Assembly: GCA_965117025.1 (NCBI GenBank)
Contig: OZ220746.1
Coordinates: 124,001-188,000 of the forward strand
Direction of reading: 5' to 3'
DNA from: VXPQ01 sp965117025
GTDB lineage: Bacteria; Bacteroidota; Rhodothermia; Rhodothermales; VXPQ01
DNA length: 64,000 nucleotides
Shown: positions 1 through 8,430 of the stretch, piece by piece
Position numbering within the stretch: the first letter of the stretch is position 1
Layout of the letters: every line of letters starts with the position of its first letter
Made by a program: the position numbers and the translations under genes
Notes under the pieces: generated by a model
Databases searched by the model: none
What the model was told of the DNA's origin: nothing
What the model saw: only the letters and a program-made list of their open reading frames with translations

Positions 1-897
1 GCGGGCGTTCCTGTTCGCAAGCCGGTGGCAGGCATCGCGATGGGGCTTATTGGCGAGAATGGTCAAACGGCGGTGCTGACCGATATTCTCGGCACGGAAG
101 ACCATCTTGGGGATATGGACTTCAAGTTGACGGGTACGCGCGACGGGGTGACGGCCTGTCAGATGGATATCAAGATTGCAGGGCTTTCCAGGGATGTGCT
201 TCGGCAGGCGCTGGAGCAGGCGCGGGATGCGCGGCATCACATTCTCGACGTCATGGACGAAACGATCGCCGAAGCGAGGGACGACCTGTCTCCTCATGCG
301 CCCCGGCTCACGCAGATCGCCGTCGATGCGGAGTTTATCGGTGCGATTATCGGACCGGGCGGGAAGGTCATCCAGGGTATGCAGCGCGATACGAACACAT
401 CTATCGAGATCGAGGACAAGGACGGGAAGGGGATCGTAACAATCTCTGCTACCAACCAGGAGGATGCCCAGGCGGCCATTGACCTGGTCAAGGGTATTGT
501 GGCGGTTCCGGAGGCGGGGGATGTGTATGAAGGCACCGTAAAAAGCCTCCTTGCTTTTGGAGCCATCATCGAGATTCTCCCCGGAAAGGAGGGGTTGCTA
601 CATATCTCCGAACTCGATCATGGATATGTCGAAAACGTGGAGGACTATTTCCAGGTTGGCGACAAGGTCAAGGTAGAACTCATTGAAATTCGCGATGACG
701 GAAAACTCCGCCTCAGCCGGAAGCCGTTCCTGCCGCCGAGAGAGGACGGTCAGGAAGAGCGGCCCCGGCGGCCTCAGGGCCAGCATGGAGGCGGTTCCCG
801 CCGGGATGGTCGGGGAGGAGGGTCTTACCGGGAGCGCGGCGGTCGTAACGGCGCCGGCCGAAGTGGGGGAGGACACCGGAGTCGCAGGCCTCGTTAA
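1..897 (+). CDS. pnp: Polynucleotide phosphorylase, C-terminal part
   Basis: This is the 3' part of polynucleotide phosphorylase, the phosphorolytic 3'-5' exoribonuclease of bacterial mRNA decay. The frame is open from base 1, so the start lies outside the window. The visible 298 residues begin in the second RNase PH-like core (GIAMGLI). A KH domain follows with the GxxG loop IIGPGGKVI (about bases 340-390), then an S1 RNA-binding domain (about 520-720, ending KLRLSRK). A roughly 50-residue Gly/Arg-rich basic tail with RGG-like runs closes the protein and may add RNA affinity. The family assignment is secure; the role of the tail is inference. Confidence 0.96.
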   Translation, partial: AGVPVRKPVAGIAMGLIGENGQTAVLTDILGTEDHLGDMDFKLTGTRDGVTACQMDIKIAGLSRDVLRQALEQARDARHHILDVMDETIAEARDDLSPHAPRLTQIAVDAEFIGAIIGPGGKVIQGMQRDTNTSIEIEDKDGKGIVTISATNQEDAQAAIDLVKGIVAVPEAGDVYEGTVKSLLAFGAIIEILPGKEGLLHISELDHGYVENVEDYFQVGDKVKVELIEIRDDGKLRLSRKPFLPPREDGQEERPRRPQGQHGGGSRRDGRGGGSYRERGGRNGAGRSGGGHRSRRPR

Positions 898-924
898 AGG
901 GATCGTTCCCTGTTCCAGTACGTC

Positions 925-2187
925 ATGAAGAAAGCGGAGAACGGCATATTGCCGTACTTCCGGAAGACCACGCTGGAGAACGGCGTTCGGGTTCTTTCGG
1001 AGCGTATTCCGTCGGTTCGATCCATTTCTGTGGGGGTATGGGTCGCAACAGGCAGCCGGGACGAACGCGCTGCGGAGCGCGGCATCAGTCATTTCCTTGA
1101 GCACATGGTGTTCAAAGGTACGCGGAAGCGGCGCATGCATCATATTGCCCGCCGCATGGAGTCCGTGGGTGGCTACCTGAATGCGTTTACGGCCAAGGAG
1201 TACACGTGCTACTATGCTCGCGCACTGGACGAACATCTTGTCCGGGCGATAGATACGGTGTGCGATCTCATTCTCTTTCCGACCTTGCCCGAGAAAGAGA
1301 TCGAGAAGGAGAAGGGCGTGATCCTCGAAGAGATGAAAATGTACGAGGATGCCCCGGAAGACCTCGTATTTGACCGGTTTGAATCCGTCGTCTACGATGG
1401 CCATGCGCTCGGCGCTCCCGTGATCGGGTATCCCCGGACGGTGCAATCGTTCAATCGGGAGATGCTATGCGATTATATGGGCGGCCACTATGTCCCGAAT
1501 CGTGTGGTGCTTGTAGTGGCCGGGAACGCGGAGCACGACGATGTCGTGCGTATCGCTGAGGGGATGCTGGCGGATATGCCGATAGCTGAGCACCCGGTCC
1601 GGCGCACACCCGTGAATGGCTATGTCCCCCATGACTTCGTGGAACCCCGACCGATCCAGCAGGCCCATTTCGTGATGGGTGCGCGCGGGCTGAGCGTTGG
1701 CAACGAGGACCGGGTGGCGTTCACCGTATTGAATACGTTATTGGGTGGCGGGATGTCGAGCCGGCTCAACCAGAATGTGCGGGAGAAATACGGTTTTTGC
1801 TATAGCATTGGGTCCTTTGCGAATATGCACTCGGACTCGGGCGATTTCGGGGTGTATGCCGCCTCGGATGTACGCAAGATGGAACGGGTGAAGCGATTGA
1901 TCCGAAAGGAGTTGCGGTATTTTGTCGACGTTCCGATCGGAAACCGTACGCTCAACGAGGCGAAAAATCAGGTGCGGGGTGCTCTGATGCTCGGCCTCGA
2001 AGGCATGAGTAACCGCATGATGGCCATCGGGCGGCAGGAACTTTATTTCGGGCGGTATCTGACGCTTGATGAGATCAACGATGCGATCGAGCACGTTACG
2101 GTCGAAGATGTGCAGCGGGTGGCGTCCATGCTGTTCAGGGAAGAGCAGCTTTCGACCGCGGCGCTTGTACCGGAGGAGCATCCATGA
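925..2187 (+). CDS. M16 family zinc peptidase (processing-peptidase-like)
   Basis: This 420-residue protein belongs to the single-domain-pair M16B group (mitochondrial processing peptidase beta / bacterial YmxG-like). The inverted zinc motif HFLEH is at residues 56-60. Glu136, in GVILEEMKMYEDAP, sits 76 residues after His60 and is the expected third ligand. The C-terminal half carries the usual non-catalytic M16 fold (GGGMSSRLNQNVREKYG). It starts 27 bases after pnp, a neighbourhood common in many bacteria. Its stop overlaps the next start as ATGA, so the two genes are probably translationally coupled. The substrate cannot be read from the sequence. Confidence 0.93.
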   Translation: MKKAENGILPYFRKTTLENGVRVLSERIPSVRSISVGVWVATGSRDERAAERGISHFLEHMVFKGTRKRRMHHIARRMESVGGYLNAFTAKEYTCYYARALDEHLVRAIDTVCDLILFPTLPEKEIEKEKGVILEEMKMYEDAPEDLVFDRFESVVYDGHALGAPVIGYPRTVQSFNREMLCDYMGGHYVPNRVVLVVAGNAEHDDVVRIAEGMLADMPIAEHPVRRTPVNGYVPHDFVEPRPIQQAHFVMGARGLSVGNEDRVAFTVLNTLLGGGMSSRLNQNVREKYGFCYSIGSFANMHSDSGDFGVYAASDVRKMERVKRLIRKELRYFVDVPIGNRTLNEAKNQVRGALMLGLEGMSNRMMAIGRQELYFGRYLTLDEINDAIEHVTVEDVQRVASMLFREEQLSTAALVPEEHP

Positions 2188-3110
2188 AGATACTGGTTTC
2201 CGGCGGCGCCGGCTTCATAGCTTCTCATGTATCCGAGGCCCTGCTCGAGGCGGGCCACGAAGTGCATATTCTCGATGACCTGTCCGGCGGGCGGCGGGAA
2301 AACATCCCGGAAGGAGCTGTTTTCCACGAGCTGGACATCCGGTCCGAAGAAGCTTCGGCATGTATGCTGGAGCATGGTTTCGAGGCGTTCGTGCACCATG
2401 CGGCCCAAATGGATGTGCGCAAATCCGTGGCGGATCCGCAATTCGACGCTGCGGTGAATGTCCTCGGCTTGCTGAATCTCATGGAAGCAGGCCGGCGTGC
2501 GGGATTGAAGAAAGTCGTTTTCGCCTCGACAGGAGGGGCCATTTACGGGGAGCCGGAATATGCGCCGCAGGACGAACGCCATGGCACCAGACCGCTTTCT
2601 CCCTATGGCGTCACCAAACTGTGTGCGGAGCGATACCTGGATTATTATCGGAATCAGTATGGTATTCCCTTTGTAGCCCTCCGTTACGGGAACGTATACG
2701 GACCAAGACAGAATCCCCACGGGGAGGCCGGTGTCGTAGCGATCTTTGCGCAACGGATGCTGCGAGGCGAACAGCCTGTTGTGTACGGGGACGGTTTGCA
2801 AACCCGGGATTATGTGTACGTGGGCGATGTGGTGCAAGCGAATCTGAGTGCGTTGGCCTACGAGGGATCGGGTACGTTCAACATCGGAACGGCGGTGGAA
2901 ACCAGTGTGAACGATCTTTTCGATATCTTGCGGAACCGGATTGCTCCGGACATGGAGCGGCGTCATGAGGCGGGGCGTCCCGGGGAACAGCGCAGGAGTA
3001 TACTGGCTTTTGATCTTGCCCGGCGCGAACTGGGATGGATACCCGGTACAGACATTGTGCATGGCCTCGAAGAGACCGTGAAATGGTTCAAAGAACACTT
3101 GAACTATTAA
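2184..3110 (+). CDS. NAD-dependent epimerase/dehydratase (UDP-glucose 4-epimerase-like)
   Basis: This is a 308-residue extended short-chain dehydrogenase. The N-terminal Rossmann motif GGAGFIASH (residues 7-15) binds NAD. The catalytic pair YGVTK (Tyr141, Lys145) and the upstream STGG serine/threonine (115-116) match UDP-sugar epimerases. NVYGPRQNP and the VYVGDV segment are typical of the GalE/RfbB group. The exact sugar is not determined, and UDP-glucose or UDP-glucuronate 4-epimerase both fit. The start codon overlaps the stop of the M16 gene by four bases. Confidence 0.9.
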   Translation: MKILVSGGAGFIASHVSEALLEAGHEVHILDDLSGGRRENIPEGAVFHELDIRSEEASACMLEHGFEAFVHHAAQMDVRKSVADPQFDAAVNVLGLLNLMEAGRRAGLKKVVFASTGGAIYGEPEYAPQDERHGTRPLSPYGVTKLCAERYLDYYRNQYGIPFVALRYGNVYGPRQNPHGEAGVVAIFAQRMLRGEQPVVYGDGLQTRDYVYVGDVVQANLSALAYEGSGTFNIGTAVETSVNDLFDILRNRIAPDMERRHEAGRPGEQRRSILAFDLARRELGWIPGTDIVHGLEETVKWFKEHLNY

Positions 3111-3139
3111 CTTCTTTTCCTTGAGTGACAAGGAGTTAA

Positions 3140-3934
3140 ATGTATCAGATAAACCTTAAAGATTTTGAGGGACCGCTGGACTTGCTCCTCTTTTTTATCA
3201 GGAGGGACGAGTTGGATATTTTTGATATTCCCGTGGCCCGCATTGCTGACGAATACCTTGAGCATGTACGCCTGCTCGAACAAGTCGATCTCGACAGTGC
3301 AGGTGAGTTTTTGTATATGGCCGCGGTCCTGATCGGCATAAAGGCCCGCATGCTTCTACCGGGACAGGAGGTCGACGAAGACGGGGAGCCGCTCGATCCT
3401 CGCCGGGAGTTGGTGGAGCGGCTTCTGGAATATGTCCGGTACAAGGAGGCGTCCGGACATTTACTGGCGCTCGAAAGCGAACGGGCGGAACGCTTTACGC
3501 GCAATCAGGCTGGTTCAGAACAGGCCGCGTGGGAACAGAAACCGGTCCTGGACGCGTCCGTTTTCGATCTGGTATCGGCGCTCAAGCGAATTCTTGCAGA
3601 GACGCCGGAGGAAGTGCTGCACGGCGTAGCGCGCGAAGAATATTCGATCGAAGAACAGCGCGCGTTTCTCCTGGATCGCCTTACCGTGGAGAAGAATATT
3701 TCTTTCTCTGCCCTGGTCGGGAATCGGTCCCGGTCGTTTATCGTTGCGACTTTTCTCGGGGTGCTTGAACTTGTGCAGGCGCAACAGGTGCATGTGCATA
3801 TTTCTGAAGGAGATCCGATTGATTTTTATCTTGAGCTTCGTATCCGGCAGGGCGAGACGGTTTCCGAGGACCTCGACCCTTCGGCTGATCGGATAGAAGC
3901 AATCCCGGGCGAACGAAACGGCAATGGCGAATAA
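3140..3934 (+). CDS. scpA: Segregation and condensation protein A
   Basis: ScpA is the kleisin subunit that closes the SMC ring and, with ScpB, makes the chromosome-condensing complex. The 264-residue protein opens with the diagnostic N-terminal helix FEGPLDLLLFFIRRDELDI and contains the kleisin-type central helices (LLPGQEVDEDG, ELVERLLEYVRYKE). It ends with the winged-helix segment FLGVLELVQAQQVHV. An AAGGAG Shine-Dalgarno lies five bases before the ATG, which fixes the start. It overlaps scpB by 11 bases. Confidence 0.96.
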   Translation: MYQINLKDFEGPLDLLLFFIRRDELDIFDIPVARIADEYLEHVRLLEQVDLDSAGEFLYMAAVLIGIKARMLLPGQEVDEDGEPLDPRRELVERLLEYVRYKEASGHLLALESERAERFTRNQAGSEQAAWEQKPVLDASVFDLVSALKRILAETPEEVLHGVAREEYSIEEQRAFLLDRLTVEKNISFSALVGNRSRSFIVATFLGVLELVQAQQVHVHISEGDPIDFYLELRIRQGETVSEDLDPSADRIEAIPGERNGNGE

Positions 3935-4631
3935 ACCACCGAGCGGTATGGCGTCCATACACGAACTGGGGGATCGGACGCTTATGCATGTCGCCGAAGC
4001 ACTCGTCTTCGCGGCGGATCGCCCTGTTACCACGCGGGAGATCGCCGGTGTGTATAGCGAGGTCACGGGGAGCGATATTCCCTCGGATCGGGACGTGCTG
4101 GAGGCGGTGACGAGCCTGAACGAGGTATATGAAGCGAGCGGACGCGTTTTCCGCATCGAGCGCTGGGCCGCGGGCTTTCGGATGGCTACCATTTCCCAGG
4201 TTGCTCCCTACCTGAAATCTTTTTTCAATCAGGAGCGAACACGGAAATTGTCCCACTCGCTCATGGAGACCCTGGCTATCGTGGCGTACCGGCAACCGGT
4301 CACCAAACCCGAGGTCGATTTTGTGCGCGGCGTCGATTCCGGCTACGCACTGGGCAAGCTCATGGAAAGGGGGGTCATCGACGTAGTGGGCCGGAGCGAT
4401 TCCCTGGGGCGCCCCTTGATCTACGGAACCACGGATTCGTTTCTGGAGCAGTTCGGACTGGGAGACATCGATGATCTTCCCAGCCTGCGCGAGATTGAGG
4501 AGATTCTTGGAGATCCTTCCTTCAGCCGGGAGCGCGCCAGATTGTTGCAGTTGCAACAGGAGGACGACGCGGTACAGGATCAGGCGGAGGAGGAAGCCGG
4601 GCCGCAAGCAGTCCGGGAAGTCGGGGAATAA
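3924..4631 (+). CDS. scpB: Segregation and condensation protein B
   Basis: ScpB is the dimeric winged-helix partner of ScpA in the SMC complex. At 235 residues it has two winged-helix units; the hallmark segment LSHSLMETLAIVAYRQPVTKPEVDFVRGV is central. The C-terminus is an acidic, glutamine-rich tail of about 35 residues outside the conserved core. Overlap with scpA indicates co-translation. Copy 1 of the stem-loop repeat begins directly after the stop. Confidence 0.96.
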   Translation: MANKPPSGMASIHELGDRTLMHVAEALVFAADRPVTTREIAGVYSEVTGSDIPSDRDVLEAVTSLNEVYEASGRVFRIERWAAGFRMATISQVAPYLKSFFNQERTRKLSHSLMETLAIVAYRQPVTKPEVDFVRGVDSGYALGKLMERGVIDVVGRSDSLGRPLIYGTTDSFLEQFGLGDIDDLPSLREIEEILGDPSFSRERARLLQLQQEDDAVQDQAEEEAGPQAVREVGE

Positions 4632-4657
4632 GGTTAGGGCCTGTTACCACTATGCAT
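4632..4657 (+). repeat. Stem-loop repeat family, copy 1 (right arm lost)
   Basis: The sequence GTTAGGGCCTG followed by loop TTACCACTATG is the left arm and loop of a dispersed stem-loop repeat. Full copies lie at 27698 and 50982, and a degraded inverted copy at 43369. The matching right arm CAGGCCCTAA has decayed here to CATCGG. It begins directly after the scpB stop codon. Confidence 0.7.
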
Positions 4658-4781
4658 CGGCGCTCTGCGGGGCCTGGCGCGGCCGGAAAAATTTTTCGGA
4701 CAAGAACAGATCGTGCGCTGGTTCGTTCATGGAGCCTTACACACGTTACGCGCTTTCTGTTCAGGATAGATATCCGCTAAG

Positions 4782-5630
4782 ATGTCCGCCGGATCACCTG
4801 CCAAAAGGGGACAAAAAGGGCGGAAGGGTACCGCCGGGCCTGCCGGACTGCCGGGGCGATCGGAGCCCTCCGGTTTGTCCCGGAACGGAGAGGGTGCGGC
4901 AAGCAAGGGCATGCGGCTTAACCGGTATATTGCCCGCGCGGGCGTGTGTTCGCGCCGCGAGGCGGATGGTCTGATCGAGCGGGGGCTCGTCAAGGTGAAC
5001 GGGGAGCGTGTCCGGGAATTCCATATTTCGGTGATGCCGACCGATACGGTGGAGGTCAACGGGAAACACATCTCCGCCTCACCCCATGAGTACATCCTTC
5101 TCAATAAGCCGAAGGATACGATTACGACGAAGCACGACCCGAAGAAAAGGCGCACCGTGATGGACCTTTTGGCTCTTCCGGATGCGGACAAGGGCAGCCT
5201 CTTTCCTGTGGGTCGTCTGGACCGGGATACGTCGGGCGTATTGCTTGTCACCAACGACGGGGAACTGGCGCACCGGCTGATGCATCCCCGTTATGAGGTG
5301 GATAAACTGTATCGGGTATGTACCCGGAACACCGTGAAGCCCCACGAACTCGATCTGCTCAAAAAAGGTGTCGAGCTGGAGGATGGATGGGCAAAGGCCG
5401 ATGAGGTTGCTTACGTGGCGCTGCCCAGCCGCAATGAAGTCGGGTTGCGCATACATGAAGGCCGCAACCGGCAGATTCGCAGGATGTTCGAAGCGCTTGG
5501 CCACGAGATAACAACGCTCGAGCGCGTGAATTATGCGGGACTTACCGCCAAGGGCGTTCGACTCGGAAAATGGAGGCGTCTGCAGCCCTTCGAAATCCGG
5601 CGGCTCAAACGCCAGGTACACATGCAATGA
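4782..5630 (+). CDS. rluB: RluB/RsuA-family rRNA pseudouridine synthase
   Basis: This enzyme converts a specific uridine in 23S (RluB) or 16S (RsuA) rRNA to pseudouridine. An S4 RNA-binding domain (MRLNRYIARAGVCSRREAD, from about residue 44) is followed by the catalytic domain. That domain holds the active-site Asp in GRLDRDTSGVLL and the motif EGRNRQIRRMFEALGH. A basic Gly/Ser-rich extension of about 43 residues precedes the S4 domain. Such extensions occur in Bacteroidota homologues, but an alternative start at ATG 4911 would remove it. The 150 bases upstream hold the stem-loop repeat and no clear promoter. guaB follows after nine bases. RluB rather than RsuA is the likelier specificity, by similarity only. 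Confidence 0.88.
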   Translation: MSAGSPAKRGQKGRKGTAGPAGLPGRSEPSGLSRNGEGAASKGMRLNRYIARAGVCSRREADGLIERGLVKVNGERVREFHISVMPTDTVEVNGKHISASPHEYILLNKPKDTITTKHDPKKRRTVMDLLALPDADKGSLFPVGRLDRDTSGVLLVTNDGELAHRLMHPRYEVDKLYRVCTRNTVKPHELDLLKKGVELEDGWAKADEVAYVALPSRNEVGLRIHEGRNRQIRRMFEALGHEITTLERVNYAGLTAKGVRLGKWRRLQPFEIRRLKRQVHMQ

Positions 5631-5639
5631 ACAGATATC

Positions 5640-7130
5640 ATGACGACCGACGACAAGCTGCTTCTTGAGCGGCTCCGCAAGGAGGGGCTCACCTACGACG
5701 ATGTGCTGCTTGTGCCCCGGCATTCGTCCATCATGCCCCGGGACGTTTCCATTGAAACGATCCTGACGCCGCGTATTGCACTGAATATTCCGCTGTTGTC
5801 AGCCGCCATGGACACGGTGACCGAATCCGAAATGGCGATCGCGATCGCCCGGGAAGGCGGGGCCGGGGTGTTGCACAAAAACATGTCCATCGAGCGGCAG
5901 GCGGATGAGGTGCGCCGCGTGAAGCGCTCCGAAAGCGGTATGATCCTCGATCCGATCACCTTGCATCCGGAGAGTACGGTGGCGGATGCCTGCGCCATGA
6001 TGGAGCGGTACCATATCGGGGGCATTCCTGTAGTCGATGCGGAAGACCGCCTGGTGGGGATTGTCACGAACCGCGATCTGCGCTTCGCGCATGACGGGCA
6101 TACCCCGCTGAGCGAAATGATGACCCGGGAAAATCTTGTGACGGCGCCTGTGGGAACGACGCTGGATCAGGCGGAGGCCCTTCTGCAAAAGCACAAGATC
6201 GAGAAACTTCCGGTGGTGGATGACGCCAGGAATCTGAAAGGGCTGATCACCTTCAAGGACCTCGATAAAAAGCGCAAGTATCCCAATGCCTGCAAGGATG
6301 CGCATGGGCGCTTGCGCGTAGGGGCGGCGATCGGCGTTACGCCGGATGTGGCGGACAGGGCGGCGGCTCTTGCAGAGAGCGATGTCGATTTTCTGGTCGT
6401 GGACACGGCGCATGGACACTCCGATGGCGTGCTCCGCACGGTGGAGCGGATAAAGGCGCTTTCGGGGGATCGGGAGGTGATTGCCGGCAACATCGGCACG
6501 GTGGAGGCGACCGAAGCGATTATCGGGGCGGGAGCCGATGCCATCAAGGTCGGCATCGGGCCCGGCTCTATCTGTACGACCCGTATCGTGGCCGGCATTG
6601 GCGTGCCGCAACTTACGGCGATCATGGACTGTGCCGCAGTGGCGCACAAACACGGCGTACCCGTGATTGCGGACGGGGGGATCAAGCAAACCGGAGATAT
6701 TCCCAAAGCATTGGCCGCGGGGGCCGACTCCGTGATGATCGGCGGTCTCTTTGCGCGTGTGGAAGAGAGTCCCGGCGAAACCATTCTGTACGAAGGCCGC
6801 AAGTTCAAAAGCTACCGGGGGATGGGCTCCGTAGGGGCTATGGAATCGGGGTCGAAGGACCGGTATTTCCAGGATGCGGAGGACGATCTTGCCAAGCTCG
6901 TTCCGGAGGGCATCGAAGGACGCGTTCCGTACAGTGGCGACCTCGCAGAAGTCGTGCACCAGATGCTTGGGGGCTTGCGGGCTGCGATGGGGTACTGCGG
7001 GGCTGTTTCCATTCGGGATTTGCAGGAAACGGCGCAGTTTATTCGCGTAACGGGCGCCGGACAGCGGGAAAGTCACCCGCACGATGTATTCATCACGAAG
7101 GAAGCGCCCAATTACAGCACCCGGCTCTGA
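5640..7130 (+). CDS. guaB: Inosine-5'-monophosphate dehydrogenase
   Basis: GuaB oxidises IMP to XMP with NAD, the committed step of GTP synthesis. The 496-residue protein has the full architecture: a split TIM barrel with a tandem CBS pair inserted at about residues 95-215 (ITLHPESTVADACAMM; ENLVTAPVGTTLDQAE). The catalytic-cysteine loop is GIGPGSICTTR. The IMP-binding ADGGIKQTGDIPKAL and the flap segment SYRGMGSVGAM are both present. The TGA stop is followed 50 bases later by the GTG start of the M24 peptidase. Confidence 0.97.
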   Translation: MTTDDKLLLERLRKEGLTYDDVLLVPRHSSIMPRDVSIETILTPRIALNIPLLSAAMDTVTESEMAIAIAREGGAGVLHKNMSIERQADEVRRVKRSESGMILDPITLHPESTVADACAMMERYHIGGIPVVDAEDRLVGIVTNRDLRFAHDGHTPLSEMMTRENLVTAPVGTTLDQAEALLQKHKIEKLPVVDDARNLKGLITFKDLDKKRKYPNACKDAHGRLRVGAAIGVTPDVADRAAALAESDVDFLVVDTAHGHSDGVLRTVERIKALSGDREVIAGNIGTVEATEAIIGAGADAIKVGIGPGSICTTRIVAGIGVPQLTAIMDCAAVAHKHGVPVIADGGIKQTGDIPKALAAGADSVMIGGLFARVEESPGETILYEGRKFKSYRGMGSVGAMESGSKDRYFQDAEDDLAKLVPEGIEGRVPYSGDLAEVVHQMLGGLRAAMGYCGAVSIRDLQETAQFIRVTGAGQRESHPHDVFITKEAPNYSTRL

Positions 7131-7182
7131 GTATCCGTGCGCCGGGGAGCGCCCTGCCTTGCCTTATTTGCCGGAGTTTTTT

Positions 7183-8256
7183 GTGGACCGCATCTCTTCT
7201 CTCCGCGCCCTGCTCCGCACGTTGTCCGCGGATGCGCTGTACCTGACCCATTACGCCCATGTGCGGTGGGCGTGCGGTTTTACGGGATCGTATGGGGTAC
7301 TGATCGTTCGCGCGGATGCGGCGCATTTCGTGACGGATGGGCGGTACCGTACGCAGGCGGGGGAAGAAGTCAGGGATGCGTCCGTCCATGTGATACGACC
7401 CACGCAGCGCGACGCCCTCGAATACATGGAAGCGGAAGGGTTACTGAAGGGCGTGCGCCGGGTTACGTATGCGTCGGACCGCCTTACGGTTTCTGCCCTG
7501 GAAATGCTGCAAACGCGTTTCCCCGAGGTGGAGTGGACAGGAAATTCCAGACTGCTCCAGGGCCTTATGGCCCGCAAAAGCCCGGACGAACTGGAGCGTA
7601 TCCGCGCTGCCCAGGCATTGACGGGGGACGTATTCGATACCCTGAAAGAGTGGATCCGACCGGGACGCACGGAGAAGGAAATCGCCGCCGAGATCGTGGC
7701 GGGGCACCTGCGGCGGGGAGCGGATCGGATGGCTTTCGATCCCATCGTGGCGTCCGGTTTGCACAGTGCGCTGCCTCATGCGCAGCCTACGGACCGCCCG
7801 GTACAGTCCGGCGATGTGCTGCTGCTCGACTTCGGATGTTTTCTGGACGGATATGCTTCGGATATGACGCGTACGGTGGCTGTGGGGGCGCCGGACCCGC
7901 TGGTTCCGGAGCTCTACGATCTGGTGCGCTCCGCGCAGGAGCGCGCTTTGCGGTATGCACGTGCGGGCATGCGGGCCAAAGAAGTCGATGTGCTGGCTCG
8001 GGATGTGATCCGGGAAGGGGGGTACGAAGAGGCGTTTTCTCACAGTCTCGGGCACGGCGTGGGGCTGGAAATTCACGAATGGCCCCGCCTGTCCCGCCTG
8101 GTGGACGATGTACTGCCGGACGGGTGTGTCGTGTCGATCGAGCCGGGGATCTATCTGCCGGGCCGATTCGGCATTCGCATCGAAGATGTGGTGTGCCTGC
8201 GCGAAGACGGGGTATCTAATCTTACCGGCGTGTCCAGGGAATGGACGGTGCTGTAG
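7183..8256 (+). CDS. Xaa-Pro aminopeptidase (M24B)
   Basis: This metallo-aminopeptidase cleaves N-terminal residues before proline. The C-terminal pita-bread domain has the dinuclear metal ligands: two Asp in LLLDFGCFLDGYASDMTRT, His in SHSLGHGVGLEIHE, Glu in VSIEPGIYLPG and Glu in GIRIEDVV. The N-terminal domain is a creatinase-like fold. The frame is open upstream into guaB, but the GTG at 7183 has a GGAG six bases before it and begins the conserved region, so it is preferred. That gives 357 residues. A second M24B gene lies at 47369. Confidence 0.91.
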   Translation: MDRISSLRALLRTLSADALYLTHYAHVRWACGFTGSYGVLIVRADAAHFVTDGRYRTQAGEEVRDASVHVIRPTQRDALEYMEAEGLLKGVRRVTYASDRLTVSALEMLQTRFPEVEWTGNSRLLQGLMARKSPDELERIRAAQALTGDVFDTLKEWIRPGRTEKEIAAEIVAGHLRRGADRMAFDPIVASGLHSALPHAQPTDRPVQSGDVLLLDFGCFLDGYASDMTRTVAVGAPDPLVPELYDLVRSAQERALRYARAGMRAKEVDVLARDVIREGGYEEAFSHSLGHGVGLEIHEWPRLSRLVDDVLPDGCVVSIEPGIYLPGRFGIRIEDVVCLREDGVSNLTGVSREWTVL

Positions 8257-8334
8257 TGAAGCGGGATACGATCCACGCCGTGCAACAGACACAACAATTG
8301 CATATCATGCCTGTCGCTACAGGGTATTGCGGAC

Positions 8335-8360
8335 GGTGTTTCGAAAACACCTGTGTTTTT
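8335..8360 (+). terminator. Possible transcription terminator after the M24 gene
   Basis: A seven-base-pair hairpin (GGTGTTT, loop CGA, AAACACC) is followed by TGTGTTTTT. It lies 79 bases after the M24 peptidase stop and before the lipoprotein gene, where an operon end is plausible. The U-run is interrupted, so the call is tentative. Confidence 0.35.
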
Positions 8361-8430
8361 CGCAGGACGTTCGCCGCGTTCATCTCTCTGTTCCTTCTGC
8401 TGCCTGTCACATTTCATTGTACGTGATCCC